64,000 bases of DNA from NCBI GenBank assembly GCA_947629335.1, contig CANRDI010000007.1, positions 1 to 64,000 on the forward strand, read 5' to 3'. The DNA comes from an uncultured Clostridia bacterium. Its GTDB lineage: Bacteria > Bacillota > Clostridia > Oscillospirales > Ruminococcaceae. The first letter of the stretch is position 1; each line of letters starts with the position of its first letter. Both the position numbers and the translations under genes were made by a program. The notes below the pieces were generated by a model. That model saw only the letters and a list, made by a program, of their open reading frames with translations. It was not told where the DNA came from and did not search any database. This document shows positions 15,221 to 25,088 of the stretch, in pieces.

Positions 15221-16438
15221 TTATCTGAGCTTTGCTCTCTTGCTTATGGACAACAGAAGTCCCATTTCCCATAATTGCAGCATAAGCGCCGTGCCGCCGT
15301 AGCTGAAAAACGGCATTGAGATACCCGTATTCGGTATACAGCAAAGGCACACGCCTATGTTCAGCAAAGCCTGAAGTCCGATATGAAACGTTATTCCCGT
15401 AGCCATAAGACAGCCGAACCTGTCCTCGGCATGAGAAGCTATAACAAACCCGCGCATTACGAAAACGACAAACAGAACGATAACTACCGCGCCGCCCACA
15501 AATCCGAATTCTTCGCAGAGTATCGAATAAACAAAGTCGTTTACTGCAAACGGGAGATAATAATATTTTTGAGTAGAGTTTCCGAAGCCCTTACCCCAGA
15601 TACCTCCCGAACCTATTGCGAGAGCGGACTGGTAGTTTTGATAAGACCTGTCGCCCGGCTCGGAAAGCGGGTCCATATACAAAACTCTGTCGCCGAAATA
15701 TGTAAATCCCGAAAGAGAGATAACCACGATTATTACTACCGCAGCCAATATTGCCACGGGAATAACGGGTTTTGTATTTATTCCTCCGACAAAGAGTATG
15801 ACCGCGCATATTGCCGTCATAATAAGCAGACCTGAAAGGTGAGACTGTATCTTGCCCATTATAAATGCGACAAGTACAAACAGCAGTGCGGGTTTTCCTA
15901 TTCCTACCCAAAAGCGCCTTATGCTGTCGGAATTTTTATGAATGTAATACGCCATATAGATTATAAGGCTTACTTTCAGAAAGTCCGAGGGCTGAAATGT
16001 TCCGAAAAGCGGTATTTGAAGCCAGCGCTTTTGTCCTGCCTCAGCTTCAACTCCGAAAATGCACAGAAAATTCAGGAAAAGCGTTAATACGAGAAACGCC
16101 TGCGCTATGGTGAATTTAAATTTCCCGCCGAACCACCTGAACTCATGCCGCAGTATGCGATAGTCGAAAAAGCACAGGAAAAACATTCCCACAAGACCTA
16201 TCGCCGCGGCTATCACCTGTCTTACGATATATGCAAAGCTGTCGCCGTTGTTGTCGGCATAAGACTGGGCGTGTCCCGCGGAAAACATCATGGTAAGCCC
16301 GAATACAAGAAGCACCATTATTATTACCGTCATAGGCATATCGACTCTGCCCTGACCCGAAAAAAACCGTATCTTGTTCGGGTCTTTTTTCTTTCCCGCA
16401 GCTTGTTTTGGGGCGCGGGTCATATTCGCTTGCTCCAT
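15221..16438 (-). CDS. ftsW: SEDS peptidoglycan glycosyltransferase FtsW/SpoVE
   Basis: A 405-residue polytopic protein of the SEDS family with about ten helices. Diagnostic segments are the catalytic-loop region MDPLSEPGDRSYQNYQS, GGIWGKGFGNSTQKYYYLP and a C-terminal GISMPFFSYGGTALM. It polymerises lipid II at the septum with the class B PBP encoded upstream. The start follows GGAGG at 5-nt spacing. Whether it serves division or the spore cortex cannot be told from sequence. Confidence 0.95.
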   Translation of the reverse strand: MEQANMTRAPKQAAGKKKDPNKIRFFSGQGRVDMPMTVIIMVLLVFGLTMMFSAGHAQSYADNNGDSFAYIVRQVIAAAIGLVGMFFLCFFDYRILRHEFRWFGGKFKFTIAQAFLVLTLFLNFLCIFGVEAEAGQKRWLQIPLFGTFQPSDFLKVSLIIYMAYYIHKNSDSIRRFWVGIGKPALLFVLVAFIMGKIQSHLSGLLIMTAICAVILFVGGINTKPVIPVAILAAVVIIVVISLSGFTYFGDRVLYMDPLSEPGDRSYQNYQSALAIGSGGIWGKGFGNSTQKYYYLPFAVNDFVYSILCEEFGFVGGAVVIVLFVVFVMRGFVIASHAEDRFGCLMATGITFHIGLQALLNIGVCLCCIPNTGISMPFFSYGGTALMLQLWEMGLLLSISKRAKLR

Positions 16439-16463
16439 AGCTTCCTCCGATTTGCAATAACTT

Positions 16464-17507
16464 TCACTGTTTTGAGAACATCATAAATGCAAGAAATACC
16501 GAAAGCGCGCCCGTTATCACTGTAATGAGCGAAAATACAACGTCTATTTTCAGCTCGCTCCAGCCGCTCATTTCAAAATGGTGATGTATAGGCGTCATTT
16601 TGAAAACGCGCTTTCCCTCTTTGGTGTGATATATCTTCTTTGTTATCTTGAAAACTGTCGTCTGGATTATAACGGAAAGCGCCTCGAAAACGTAAATTAT
16701 CCCCGCCGTGACCATTAGAAACTCCGCTTTACAGCCTACTCCGAGCGCGCATACGATACCGCCTAAAAACATTGAGCCGGTATCTCCCATAAACACCTTT
16801 GCGGGCGGGAAATTCCACACAAGAAATCCTATCAGCGCTCCCGCCGTACAGAATGCAAGAAGAGACTGTCCGAACATTCCGAGGATACCCGCAATTGCCG
16901 CGAACGCCGCGCAGTATACGACCGTCACCAGCGAACAAAGCCCGTCAATGCCGTCTGTAAGGTTCACGGCGTTTACGAGATAAAGTATCCCCAGTCCCAT
17001 AATAGGATAATAGAATATCCCCAAATCCCACTGCCAGCCCCACGGAAACGCTATGACCGTTCTCGCAAAGCCGCTGATATAAATTGTCGCAAAATATGCG
17101 GCGATTATCATGACCTGCAAAATTATTTTCTGTATCGGCGTAAGACCCTCGTTCCGCTTTTTTGCGACCTTTATGAAATCATCCAAAAATCCGACCGCGC
17201 CGAAAAATACCGCCATGACCGCTCCCGACAGAGAAACGACAAATTCGCGCCTGTCGCCGCCCGTAAAGTCCGCGCCGCTAAAGCCGTATATTATCATTCC
17301 GACGGCGAAAGTGACTGCGACCGCCGTTATGAACATAATTCCGCCCATTGTGGCGGTGCCCTGCTTTTTCGCGTGCCATTTCGGTCCTATATCGAGTATC
17401 GTCTGCCCGTATTTCAGCTTATGCAGCCACGGTATCACCACAAACCCCAAAAGCCATGCCGTCAGAAACGACGCCGCGGCGGCGATAACATTTGTCCATT
17501 CGTTCAT
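16464..17507 (-). CDS. mraY: Phospho-N-acetylmuramoyl-pentapeptide transferase
   Basis: A 347-residue polytopic membrane enzyme that makes lipid I from UDP-MurNAc-pentapeptide and undecaprenyl phosphate. NAVNLTDGIDGL, FMGDTGSMFLGG and TPIHHHFEMSGW are intact. The expected next gene, murD, is absent; ftsW follows directly. Confidence 0.97.
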   Translation of the reverse strand: MNEWTNVIAAAASFLTAWLLGFVVIPWLHKLKYGQTILDIGPKWHAKKQGTATMGGIMFITAVAVTFAVGMIIYGFSGADFTGGDRREFVVSLSGAVMAVFFGAVGFLDDFIKVAKKRNEGLTPIQKIILQVMIIAAYFATIYISGFARTVIAFPWGWQWDLGIFYYPIMGLGILYLVNAVNLTDGIDGLCSLVTVVYCAAFAAIAGILGMFGQSLLAFCTAGALIGFLVWNFPPAKVFMGDTGSMFLGGIVCALGVGCKAEFLMVTAGIIYVFEALSVIIQTTVFKITKKIYHTKEGKRVFKMTPIHHHFEMSGWSELKIDVVFSLITVITGALSVFLAFMMFSKQ

Positions 17508-17520
17508 AGGTTTCCTCTTT

Positions 17521-18855
17521 TTATTCTATTCTGTTTGCTATTTCTTCCATTTTCATTCCGCGGCTTCCCTTAAACAGAACATTGTCGCCGCTTTTTAAAT
17601 TGTGGTTCAGAATTTCTGTAAGCTCCGACTTGTTCTCGCTGTAAAACACAGGAAATTCGCGTTTGAAAAGCTCGTCGCGGAGCGCCTTCATTTCCTTTCC
17701 AAACAAAAACGCCATATCCGAATTTTTCTCGACATTATCCGCCAGCCCCGCGTGGAGCTTTTCCGACATTTCCCCAAGCTCCAGCATATCGCCCAAAACC
17801 GCAATTTTCCTGCCGTTCATAGTTCCTAAGACCGAGAGCGAGCTTTTCATTGAATCGGGACTTGCGTTATAGCAGTCAAGGATAAGCGTATAGCCGTTTT
17901 TCTTTTCTATTTTCTGCCTCATTCCCGAAGCTTCATAATTCATAAATGCGGGGATTATCTCCATTGGGGTCATTCCGAACTCAATCCCGACGCAAAACGC
18001 CGCCAAAGCGTTTAAAACGTGATGTTCGCCTATCGCGGGAACGCCCGCGCTGTATTCTTTCCCGTCATAATGCAGCGTAAACGTTTCGCTGCCGTTTTCG
18101 AAGACGATATTGTCCGCAAAGACGTCGTTTGCCGGCGAAAATCCGAAGCGTACTGTCTTTCTGTCAACGTTCACGGTTTTAAGCATTTCGTCGTCGCCGT
18201 TTATGATAAGCGGCGCGTTTTCGTCTGTTCCGTCGAGAATCTCAAGTTTTGCTTTCAATATATTTTCGCGTGTTTTCAGATTTTCTATATGACACCAGCC
18301 GATATTCGTTATCACCGCGCAGTCGGGGTGCGCAGCCTTTGAGAGCGCGCTTATCTCGCCAAGGTCGCTCATGCCCATTTCAATAACTGCTGCTTTATAA
18401 TTTTCGTTCAGTCCGAAAAGCGTTTTCGGAAGTCCTATGTCGTTATTGAAATTGCCCTCGGTTTTAAGGGTCGGAAATTTGCTGTTTAAAACCGCGAAGA
18501 TCATATCCTTTGTCGAGGTCTTTCCGACAGAACCCGTAACTCCGCAGAGCTTTACGTTAAATTTATCCCGATAATATCTTGCAAGTTTAAGCTGTGCAAT
18601 TCTCGAATTTTCAACATATATAACAGGTTTTTCAACATCCGAGGCTTTGTTTTCAACATCCGATATTGCCGCCGCAGCGCCGTTTTCAAACGCTTTTGCG
18701 ATAAACTCGTTTCCGTCGAAATTTTCGCCCTTTATTGCTATAAAAAGCGCTCCGCTTTCTATTGCGCGCGTATCGGTCGAAACCGAGCTTATTTCCGCGT
18801 CGTTTCCGACAAGAACGCCGTTTGCTGCTTTTGCAATTTCTTTTGCCGTAAACAT
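17521..18855 (-). CDS. murF: MurF D-Ala-D-Ala-adding ligase
   Basis: A 444-residue Mur ligase that adds D-Ala-D-Ala to UDP-MurNAc-tripeptide. The ATP loop is GVTGSVGKTSTKD (about residues 110-122). ITNIGWCHIENL and the C-terminal LILDCYNASPDSMKSSL motif are diagnostic. Its ribosome site AGGTGA overlaps the murE stop region, so translation is likely coupled. Confidence 0.95.
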   Translation of the reverse strand: MFTAKEIAKAANGVLVGNDAEISSVSTDTRAIESGALFIAIKGENFDGNEFIAKAFENGAAAAISDVENKASDVEKPVIYVENSRIAQLKLARYYRDKFNVKLCGVTGSVGKTSTKDMIFAVLNSKFPTLKTEGNFNNDIGLPKTLFGLNENYKAAVIEMGMSDLGEISALSKAAHPDCAVITNIGWCHIENLKTRENILKAKLEILDGTDENAPLIINGDDEMLKTVNVDRKTVRFGFSPANDVFADNIVFENGSETFTLHYDGKEYSAGVPAIGEHHVLNALAAFCVGIEFGMTPMEIIPAFMNYEASGMRQKIEKKNGYTLILDCYNASPDSMKSSLSVLGTMNGRKIAVLGDMLELGEMSEKLHAGLADNVEKNSDMAFLFGKEMKALRDELFKREFPVFYSENKSELTEILNHNLKSGDNVLFKGSRGMKMEEIANRIE

Positions 18856-18861
18856 ATCACA

Positions 18862-20316
18862 TCACCTGCCGTTTTTAAAATAATTTTCTACGATCTCTTT
18901 TTCGTCAAAATGAAGATATTCGCCGTCTATCGCCTGATAGTCCTCATGACCCTTTCCGCAAAGTGCGACTATATCTCCTTTTTCGGCAATTTCAAGCGCT
19001 CGGATAACCGCTTTTTCGCGGTCGGTAAATTCTTCGTACAAAACGCCGTTCGGTATTCCCTTTACAACATCATCTATGGTCTTCTGCGGGTCTTCATGGC
19101 GCGGGCTGTCGGTCGTTACAATGAGATAATCCGAATATTTTGCGGCGGTTTTTCCCATGTCGGGGCGCTTTCCCGCGTCGCGCTCTCCCGCCGCTCCGAA
19201 AAGGCAGATTAGGCGGTTTTTCGCAAGAGGTTTCAGCGTTGACAAAAGTTTTTCAAGTCCGTCCTCGGTATGCGCATAGTCTCGGATAACTGTAAATTCC
19301 CCGCTGTAAAGCGTTTCGAGCCGTCCGCTCACGCCCTTTATGCTTTCAAGCGCGTTTACAAGCCCACTCATATCGAACCCCAACAAACTGCACATAACAA
19401 CAGCCGTCAGAGCGTTCATAACGTTATATCTTCCCGTAAGCGCAAACCGCACGGGATAGCTTTTTCTTGCAGACCTGTCAGTGAAAATAAACTCCGCTTT
19501 ATCGGGATATATTTTTATAAACTCGGCGTAAAAGTCCGCCTCGGAACATATCGAAACGGTTTTCAGAGGAACGCCTTTTCTTTTGCAGTATTCCGCCGCT
19601 TTTTTGCCGTATTCATCATCAATATTGACTACGGCGCTTTCGCAGTTGTCAAAAAGCGAGAGCTTTGCCGCGAAATAGTTTTCCATTGTCTTATGATAGT
19701 CCAAATGGTCGCGCGTGAGGTTTGTAAACGCGCCGACGCGAAAACAGTTCTTTGCGAAACGGTGCTGTGCAAGCGCCTGACTTGACGCTTCGACAAAGCA
19801 ATACTCGGTATTCTGCTTTACCATTTCCCCGAAAAGCGAGTATAATTTTCGCGGTTCGGGAGTTGTAGGAGGACCGTCGTGGGAATAATGAAGCCCGCCG
19901 CCCGCGTCCGTTCCGAGCGTTCCGATAACTCCCGTCCTGCGACCGAAATATCTCGTAAGCTGAGCGCAGAGGTTTGCAATTGTCGTCTTTCCGTTAGTGC
20001 CTGTAACGGCGCATATTTTAAGCGTTTTTTCGGGATTGCCGTAAAAATTCGACAGCAATTCGGGATAGACCACGCGCGAATTTTTCACGTTTATCTCTTT
20101 TTTTATTCCGAGTTTTTTCTGCGTTACAACTGCCGCCGCGCCAAGTTCAACAGCTTTTTCGGCGGCAGAATGTCCGTCGAAATTTTCTCCCTCGATACAT
20201 ACGAAAACGTTGTCTTTTTCAATTTCGCGGCTGTCGGAAGTAACTCCCGAAACATTGCTCTCTCTCATATCTTTCGGAATATCCGAAATATTTTCAAAAA
20301 GCTCGCTTAATTTCAT
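18862..20316 (-). CDS. murE: MurE UDP-MurNAc-dipeptide ligase
   Basis: A 484-residue Mur ligase adding the third stem-peptide residue. The ATP loop AVTGTNGKTTIANL and the carbamylated-lysine region are intact. The specificity motif reads DSPRHEDP: it keeps the Pro-Arg of the meso-diaminopimelate type (DNPR) rather than the lysine type, so meso-DAP is the likely substrate. The ATG at 20316 is preferred to a TTG three codons earlier, which lies on the GGAG site. Confidence 0.95.
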   Translation of the reverse strand: MKLSELFENISDIPKDMRESNVSGVTSDSREIEKDNVFVCIEGENFDGHSAAEKAVELGAAAVVTQKKLGIKKEINVKNSRVVYPELLSNFYGNPEKTLKICAVTGTNGKTTIANLCAQLTRYFGRRTGVIGTLGTDAGGGLHYSHDGPPTTPEPRKLYSLFGEMVKQNTEYCFVEASSQALAQHRFAKNCFRVGAFTNLTRDHLDYHKTMENYFAAKLSLFDNCESAVVNIDDEYGKKAAEYCKRKGVPLKTVSICSEADFYAEFIKIYPDKAEFIFTDRSARKSYPVRFALTGRYNVMNALTAVVMCSLLGFDMSGLVNALESIKGVSGRLETLYSGEFTVIRDYAHTEDGLEKLLSTLKPLAKNRLICLFGAAGERDAGKRPDMGKTAAKYSDYLIVTTDSPRHEDPQKTIDDVVKGIPNGVLYEEFTDREKAVIRALEIAEKGDIVALCGKGHEDYQAIDGEYLHFDEKEIVENYFKNGR

Positions 20317-20321
20317 TTCTA

Positions 20322-22877
20322 TCAATCTCCGCGGTCGTTTACCAAAAATGTTACTTCGACGACAGAACCTTTATAGCCCACAAGTCCTTCGGGAAGGCTT
20401 TGGCTTACGGCGACTGCATTTGCGTTTTCTGCCGCTCCGCCCGATATCTTTATGTTAAATCCTGCGTTCACTATCTTTTCGTTTGCCTCCGCAACACTCA
20501 GCCCCAATACGTTAGGAACTGTGCCGGTCTCGATATTGCTGTCGTCAAAATAGACTACGACTGTCGAGCCTTTAGGTATGCTTTGTCCCGAACCGGGTAT
20601 CTGCGCGGTAGCCTTTTCGTCGCCTGTTACATTTCCGACAAAGCGCACTTTAAAGCCGTTTGTGGTAAGATAAGTTTCGGCATTCATAGGTACGTTTCCG
20701 ATAACATTCGGAACTACCGCGTCCATTTTCTCCTGTTCTTCGGCAGTATATGTCGGGTAAATTCCCATATGCGAAAGACCCTCGTTGAATACCGAGGATA
20801 TGACAGGCGCGGTAACTGTCGAGCCGTAATATGCCTCGCCCGTCGGCGTGTCCGCCATAACAAGCATAACTATCTGCGGATCGTCCATAGGTACAGCCGC
20901 GGCAAATGTCGAAACATATGTCATTTTAGCTCCCGCCGCCGATCCGCCCGCGGCATTGTATTCATCTATGCGCTCGGCTGTTCCCGATTTTCCGCCTATT
21001 CTGAATCCGGGGATATAGGCGTTGCTGCCGCCGTTTTGATTAACTATCGTTTCAAGTATCCCGCGCATCTCGGCAGATGTTTCCTCGGAAATTACCTGAC
21101 GCTTTATCTCGGTCTCCTTTGTTTCGACAACGTTTCCGTCGCTGTCGAGTATTTTATCTACAAGGTGCGGCGTTACAAGATAACCGCCGTTTACAATAGC
21201 CGCAAATGCCGTACACATCTGGATAGGCGTTATTTTGTTCGTTTGTCCGAACGAGGATACCGCAAGCTCTACGGGACCCATATTCGCCCTGCGGACATAA
21301 AGGCTCTGCGCTTCTCCGGGGAGATCTATCCCCGTTTTCTCGGTAAAGCCGAACGCCTCGAAATAATCGCAGAACTTATCGCGCCCAAGCGCCTGACCTA
21401 TTGCGATAAAACAGGGGTTGCACGAGTTTGTAATAGCGCCTTGAAGGTCTAACAAACCGTGTCCCCAGCTTCTCCAGCAGCTTATGCTCTGCCCTGCTAC
21501 AACAGCAACGCCTGTGCAGGTATGCTGCCACGACTTATCTACGACTTCCTGGTCAAGAGCCGAAGCGCAGGTGACTGTCTTAAATACCGAACCGGGATAA
21601 TAAAGCTCGTTTACGCCCTTATTTTTCCACTGACGCTCGCGGAGAACGGCTTTAAGCTCGTCTATTTCCTCGTCGGTCGCTCCCGAAGCAACAAGGTCGG
21701 CGAGCTGTTGTTTTTCATATGCTCCGACAATTTCCGAGGGGTCGTTTAAGTCATAAGACGGAGTTGTCGCCATGGCGATTATGCCGCCTGTCTTACAGTT
21801 CATCATTATACAGCTCGCGCGGTTTATTATCTTATACTGTGAAACACACTGTTCGAGATATTTCTCACAATAGTGCTGCATTACCTCGTCAAGCGTCAGC
21901 ACAAGGCTGTATCCGTCTACCGACGAATAGTAATAATCCTCCGCATACTGAACGCCGTGACCCATTCCGTCAGTCGTATAATAAGCCTTTCCGTCCGTTC
22001 CGCGCAGATAGTTGTCATAATATGCTTCAAGCCCGTAAACGCCGTAGCCGTCGAAATTTGTAAATCCTATAACAGACGAGGCGAGCGTTCCGTTCGGATA
22101 ATAGCGCTTGCTTGACTGCTCGGTGGTAATGCAGTCCGACGAAATGCCGTTATCGGTCATAAACTTCTGGATTATGGTAACTTCGGGCTTTTCGACCTTG
22201 CGTTTTACTATATAATAGCCCTTGTCGTGGTTCTTGCATTCGTCGATAATGTCCTGCGGGTCGACGCCTTCGAGGACTGTTGACAATTCATCTGCGATAA
22301 GCTCGTCAAGCGGAACATATTCTTTAAGCGGCTCTTTATCGGGATTTTTGTCGGCAGTCCACCGTTCAAGCTCTTTCTGATACGCCTTTTGACGATCCTG
22401 TTCGGCAAGATACACCGCCTTCGGAGCTAAAATAACATTCCAGACCGTCGAGCTTTGCGCCAAGACCGAGCCGTTCGCGTCATAGATCGTTCCTCTGTTT
22501 GCCATAATGGAAAGCTCGCGGGTCTGCTGGGTCATGGCGAGCATTTTCCATTTATCTCCCTCAAGAACGGTATATTTCAGAAGATTGTACCCCACAAATG
22601 CTGAAAATCCGAAAATGCCTATAAGTATCACGAGCTGTCTGCCGCGATAGCCTAATATCGGCTTTTTATCGACCTCTTCTTCGTCTTTCCTCTTCACAAA
22701 AAGCGCAAATCTTTTAAACTGCCGTTTTATAAACTGTCCGAACGTTTCGCGGGGTTTTCCGTTAGTTCGCTCGGAGTTTTCGGCAGAAGCGCGGGGGGCA
22801 GTACGTTTATCCCGCGGATTTTCCGAGCCTTTCGGCGGGATATTTCTGTTGTTGTTTGAATTTATCACTGAATTCAC
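20322..22877 (-). CDS. Class B penicillin-binding protein with two PASTA domains (SpoVD/PBP2-type)
   Basis: An 851-residue transpeptidase. A charged cytoplasmic tail precedes the single membrane helix (79-100). The dimerisation domain follows (NRGTIYDANG), then the catalytic domain with Ser430-X-X-Lys433 (YPGSVFK), Ser485-Cys-Asn487 and Lys630-Ser-Gly-Thr633. Two PASTA domains occupy about 717-783 and 785-848. It cross-links septal or cortex peptidoglycan with the SEDS partner. The dcw cluster has only this one PBP gene where Bacillus has two (pbpB and spoVD). Confidence 0.93.
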   Translation of the reverse strand: MNSVINSNNNRNIPPKGSENPRDKRTAPRASAENSERTNGKPRETFGQFIKRQFKRFALFVKRKDEEEVDKKPILGYRGRQLVILIGIFGFSAFVGYNLLKYTVLEGDKWKMLAMTQQTRELSIMANRGTIYDANGSVLAQSSTVWNVILAPKAVYLAEQDRQKAYQKELERWTADKNPDKEPLKEYVPLDELIADELSTVLEGVDPQDIIDECKNHDKGYYIVKRKVEKPEVTIIQKFMTDNGISSDCITTEQSSKRYYPNGTLASSVIGFTNFDGYGVYGLEAYYDNYLRGTDGKAYYTTDGMGHGVQYAEDYYYSSVDGYSLVLTLDEVMQHYCEKYLEQCVSQYKIINRASCIMMNCKTGGIIAMATTPSYDLNDPSEIVGAYEKQQLADLVASGATDEEIDELKAVLRERQWKNKGVNELYYPGSVFKTVTCASALDQEVVDKSWQHTCTGVAVVAGQSISCWRSWGHGLLDLQGAITNSCNPCFIAIGQALGRDKFCDYFEAFGFTEKTGIDLPGEAQSLYVRRANMGPVELAVSSFGQTNKITPIQMCTAFAAIVNGGYLVTPHLVDKILDSDGNVVETKETEIKRQVISEETSAEMRGILETIVNQNGGSNAYIPGFRIGGKSGTAERIDEYNAAGGSAAGAKMTYVSTFAAAVPMDDPQIVMLVMADTPTGEAYYGSTVTAPVISSVFNEGLSHMGIYPTYTAEEQEKMDAVVPNVIGNVPMNAETYLTTNGFKVRFVGNVTGDEKATAQIPGSGQSIPKGSTVVVYFDDSNIETGTVPNVLGLSVAEANEKIVNAGFNIKISGGAAENANAVAVSQSLPEGLVGYKGSVVEVTFLVNDRGD

Positions 22878-23008
22878 CTCTCCAAAAAAACCAAAAAAGC
22901 AAAGCCTATGTTTACTTGCCCTCCATTTTTCGCGCCCCTGAGAGTAAGCAACGGTCAGCCTTGCTGTTTTCAGCCGACGGCATAGCTTGTCAACTCTATA
23001 TTATGCCG

Positions 23009-23503
23009 TCAAAATCCAATGTATTCCAAAACCCCGTCCCACCAGGATTTGATCCTGCCAATAAAACCGAGATCTTCTTCCTGCTCTACTTTTACAAGAT
23101 TTTCGGTATTTACGCTTATGTACTTTTTTTGCGACGGAGAAACTTTTGTCATTCCGAGCGTTTCTTCGGCATATTTTTCGATATACGACGTATTTACCGT
23201 ACTTTCGAGCTTGTTCTGCAAAAGCGTGTTGTCGTCGAGCGCGTTTTGAAGCTCGTCCTGCTGGTCTTCGATCATAAGCGCCATTTCGTCCATTTTGGTG
23301 TTTGAATAATTCACCGCGCAAAGCGCCGCAAGAACTACTACCGCCGCCGCCACGACCTTAAACTTTGAACCGCTTTTTGAAACCGACGGCGCTTCGGAAA
23401 GCCTCAGTTTAGGGTTTGCCTCGCGCTTTTCGCGGTTTTCCCTGTTCGACCTGTCGAAAAGAGAAAGGTCATATGCAAGATTTGAGTTATTGTGGTAGCT
23501 CAT
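23009..23503 (-). CDS. ftsL: FtsL-like divisome protein
   Basis: A 164-residue bitopic protein: a charged cytoplasmic tail, one membrane helix at about 48-66, then a coiled coil (DEMALMIEDQQDELQNALDDNTLLQNKLES). FtsL/DivIC family members are short and poorly conserved, so the call leans on topology and on position between rsmH and the PBP gene. It should form a complex with FtsQ and the SEDS-PBP pair. Confidence 0.85.
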   Translation of the reverse strand: MSYHNNSNLAYDLSLFDRSNRENREKREANPKLRLSEAPSVSKSGSKFKVVAAAVVVLAALCAVNYSNTKMDEMALMIEDQQDELQNALDDNTLLQNKLESTVNTSYIEKYAEETLGMTKVSPSQKKYISVNTENLVKVEQEEDLGFIGRIKSWWDGVLEYIGF

Positions 23504-23518
23504 CGGTCTCCACTCCTT

Positions 23519-24460
23519 TTATGTCCTTATTTTTTTTATCACTCTGAGCTTTGCGCTTCTGCTTCGCGGATTTTCTGTTATCTCTTTTTCGCTCGGCGTT
23601 ATCGGTTTTTTTGTCAATAATTCTCCGCGCGGAAGTTTTCCGCATACGCATACGGGAAATTCCGGAGGGCAGGTACAGCCTGTACAAAAATTTCTGAAAC
23701 TGTTTTTAACAATTCTGTCCTCTAAAGAATGAAACGTTATGACCGACATTTTTCCGCCGGCTTTCAGCCGCTCAAATCCTCTTTCGAGCGCCTCCGAAAG
23801 CGCGTTAAGCTCGTCGTTTACTTCAATTCTTATCGCCTGAAAGCTCTTTCTGCAAGGATTTTTCTCGCGCCTGTACGCCGCGGGAACGCTGTTTTTTATT
23901 ATCTCTGCAAGCTGTCCCGTCGTTTCAATAGGCTCTTTCGCACGAAAATCGACTATCCCCTTTGCGATTTTCGGCGCAAATTTTTCCTCGCCGTATTCAA
24001 ACAATATCCGCTTTAGCTCTTCAAGCCCGTATTCATTTACAACATCACGCGCGGACGCACCCTCGCCGCTCATTCTCATATCAAGCGGCGCGTCGTTATG
24101 AAACGAAAATCCGCGCTCGGCGTCGTCGAGCTGATGCGACGAAACGCCAAGATCAGCGATTATCCCGTCGAGCGCCTTTATTCCAAGCTCGTCAAGGACC
24201 TCGCTTATTCTTCTGAAATTCGACTTTACAAATATCACAGGCAGCCCTTCGAGCCGCTTTTTTGCGGCATCTATAGCCTCAGGGTCGGTATCCAGACAAA
24301 TAAGCTTTCCGCCCGTTTTCGGGTCTAATCTTTTTGCAAGCTCAAAGCTGTGACCGCCGCCGCCCGTCGTAAGGTCAGCATAGACGCCGCTTTTTTCCCC
24401 AAAAGCGCCGTCAACCGTTTCTTTTAAAAGCACCGAGATGTGTGAGAATTCGATCCCCAT
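23519..24460 (-). CDS. rsmH: 16S rRNA (cytosine1402-N4)-methyltransferase
   Basis: A 313-residue SAM-dependent methyltransferase that modifies C1402 in the ribosomal P site. Diagnostic segments are HISVLLKETVD, DLTTGGGGHS, DLGVSSHQLDDAERGFSF and FHSLEDRIVK. The start shares one base with the mraZ stop (TGATG), so translation is coupled. Confidence 0.96.
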   Translation of the reverse strand: MGIEFSHISVLLKETVDGAFGEKSGVYADLTTGGGGHSFELAKRLDPKTGGKLICLDTDPEAIDAAKKRLEGLPVIFVKSNFRRISEVLDELGIKALDGIIADLGVSSHQLDDAERGFSFHNDAPLDMRMSGEGASARDVVNEYGLEELKRILFEYGEEKFAPKIAKGIVDFRAKEPIETTGQLAEIIKNSVPAAYRREKNPCRKSFQAIRIEVNDELNALSEALERGFERLKAGGKMSVITFHSLEDRIVKNSFRNFCTGCTCPPEFPVCVCGKLPRGELLTKKPITPSEKEITENPRSRSAKLRVIKKIRT

Positions 24461-24879
24461 CAGATCCCCAACTCTCCCTGTGCAATGTCGAAATCAACAG
24501 TATCAAAGACCTTTGAATATTCTTCCCACGCGGATTTGTCCCATATCTCCGCGCGGTCAGCCATACCTACGACCACGACCTCGCCCGTAATTCCCGCATA
24601 AGTTCTCAGCGCCGCGGGAAGCGCTATCCTGCCCTGCTTGTCCGGCTCTGCCTCGCAGGCGCTTCCGAATATAAATCTTTGTACGATAAGCGCGTTTTTC
24701 GAGGAATTGCCCTTTAATTTATCCCGCAGAGCATCCCAACTTTCGCCGGTATAAACAGTAAGACATTTTTCATTAATGCTTTTGGAAATATAGAAATGTT
24801 CGCCGAGTTCTTTGAGCAGCTTCGCGGGAAAATTCATTCTTCCCTTTGCGTCGACCGTATGCTCGTACTGACCGTACAT
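24460..24879 (-). CDS. mraZ: Transcriptional regulator MraZ
   Basis: A 139-residue AbrB-fold protein with two copies of the DXXXR motif (DAKGRMNFP and DKQGRIALP). MraZ forms a ring and binds tandem boxes upstream of its own dcw operon. The start at 24879 (MYGQYEHT) follows AAAGGGGGAT; the frame extends upstream to 24945 without a ribosome site. Confidence 0.95.
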   Translation of the reverse strand: MYGQYEHTVDAKGRMNFPAKLLKELGEHFYISKSINEKCLTVYTGESWDALRDKLKGNSSKNALIVQRFIFGSACEAEPDKQGRIALPAALRTYAGITGEVVVVGMADRAEIWDKSAWEEYSKVFDTVDFDIAQGELGI

Positions 24880-25017
24880 TTCTTTATCCCCCTTTCCGAA
24901 AGCGTTAATCCCCCATGAAATCTGTCTTTTTGCCGTTCTCCTCAAACGGCGTTTTCGTAGAAAATTTCCCCATTTTTTTAATTTTTTCGGTCGAAGTGAT
25001 TTTTCAGTGAATTTTTA

Positions 25018-25052
25018 AACCATTTTTATAAATTTTTAACCACTTTTCCCCA
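25018..25052 (-). promoter_or_regulatory. Putative MraZ operator (phased TGGGG/TGGTT boxes)
   Basis: On the minus strand TGGGG (25052-25048), TGGTT (25042-25038) and TGGTT (25022-25018) sit on a strict 10-bp phase, with one phase position (25032-25028) unmatched. This follows the TGGGN-N5 pattern known for MraZ in enterobacteria and contains AAAGTGG as reported for mycoplasmas. The first box starts about 8 bp past the -10, so bound MraZ would cover the transcription start. Confidence 0.65.
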
Positions 25053-25059
25053 CAATCAT

Positions 25060-25088
25060 ATTATATCTCAATTATCCGAGAATTTCAA
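25060..25088 (-). promoter_or_regulatory. dcw operon promoter
   Basis: TTGAAA (25088-25083) and TATAAT (25065-25060) on the minus strand are 17 bp apart. The leader to mraZ is about 170 nt. Confidence 0.75.
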
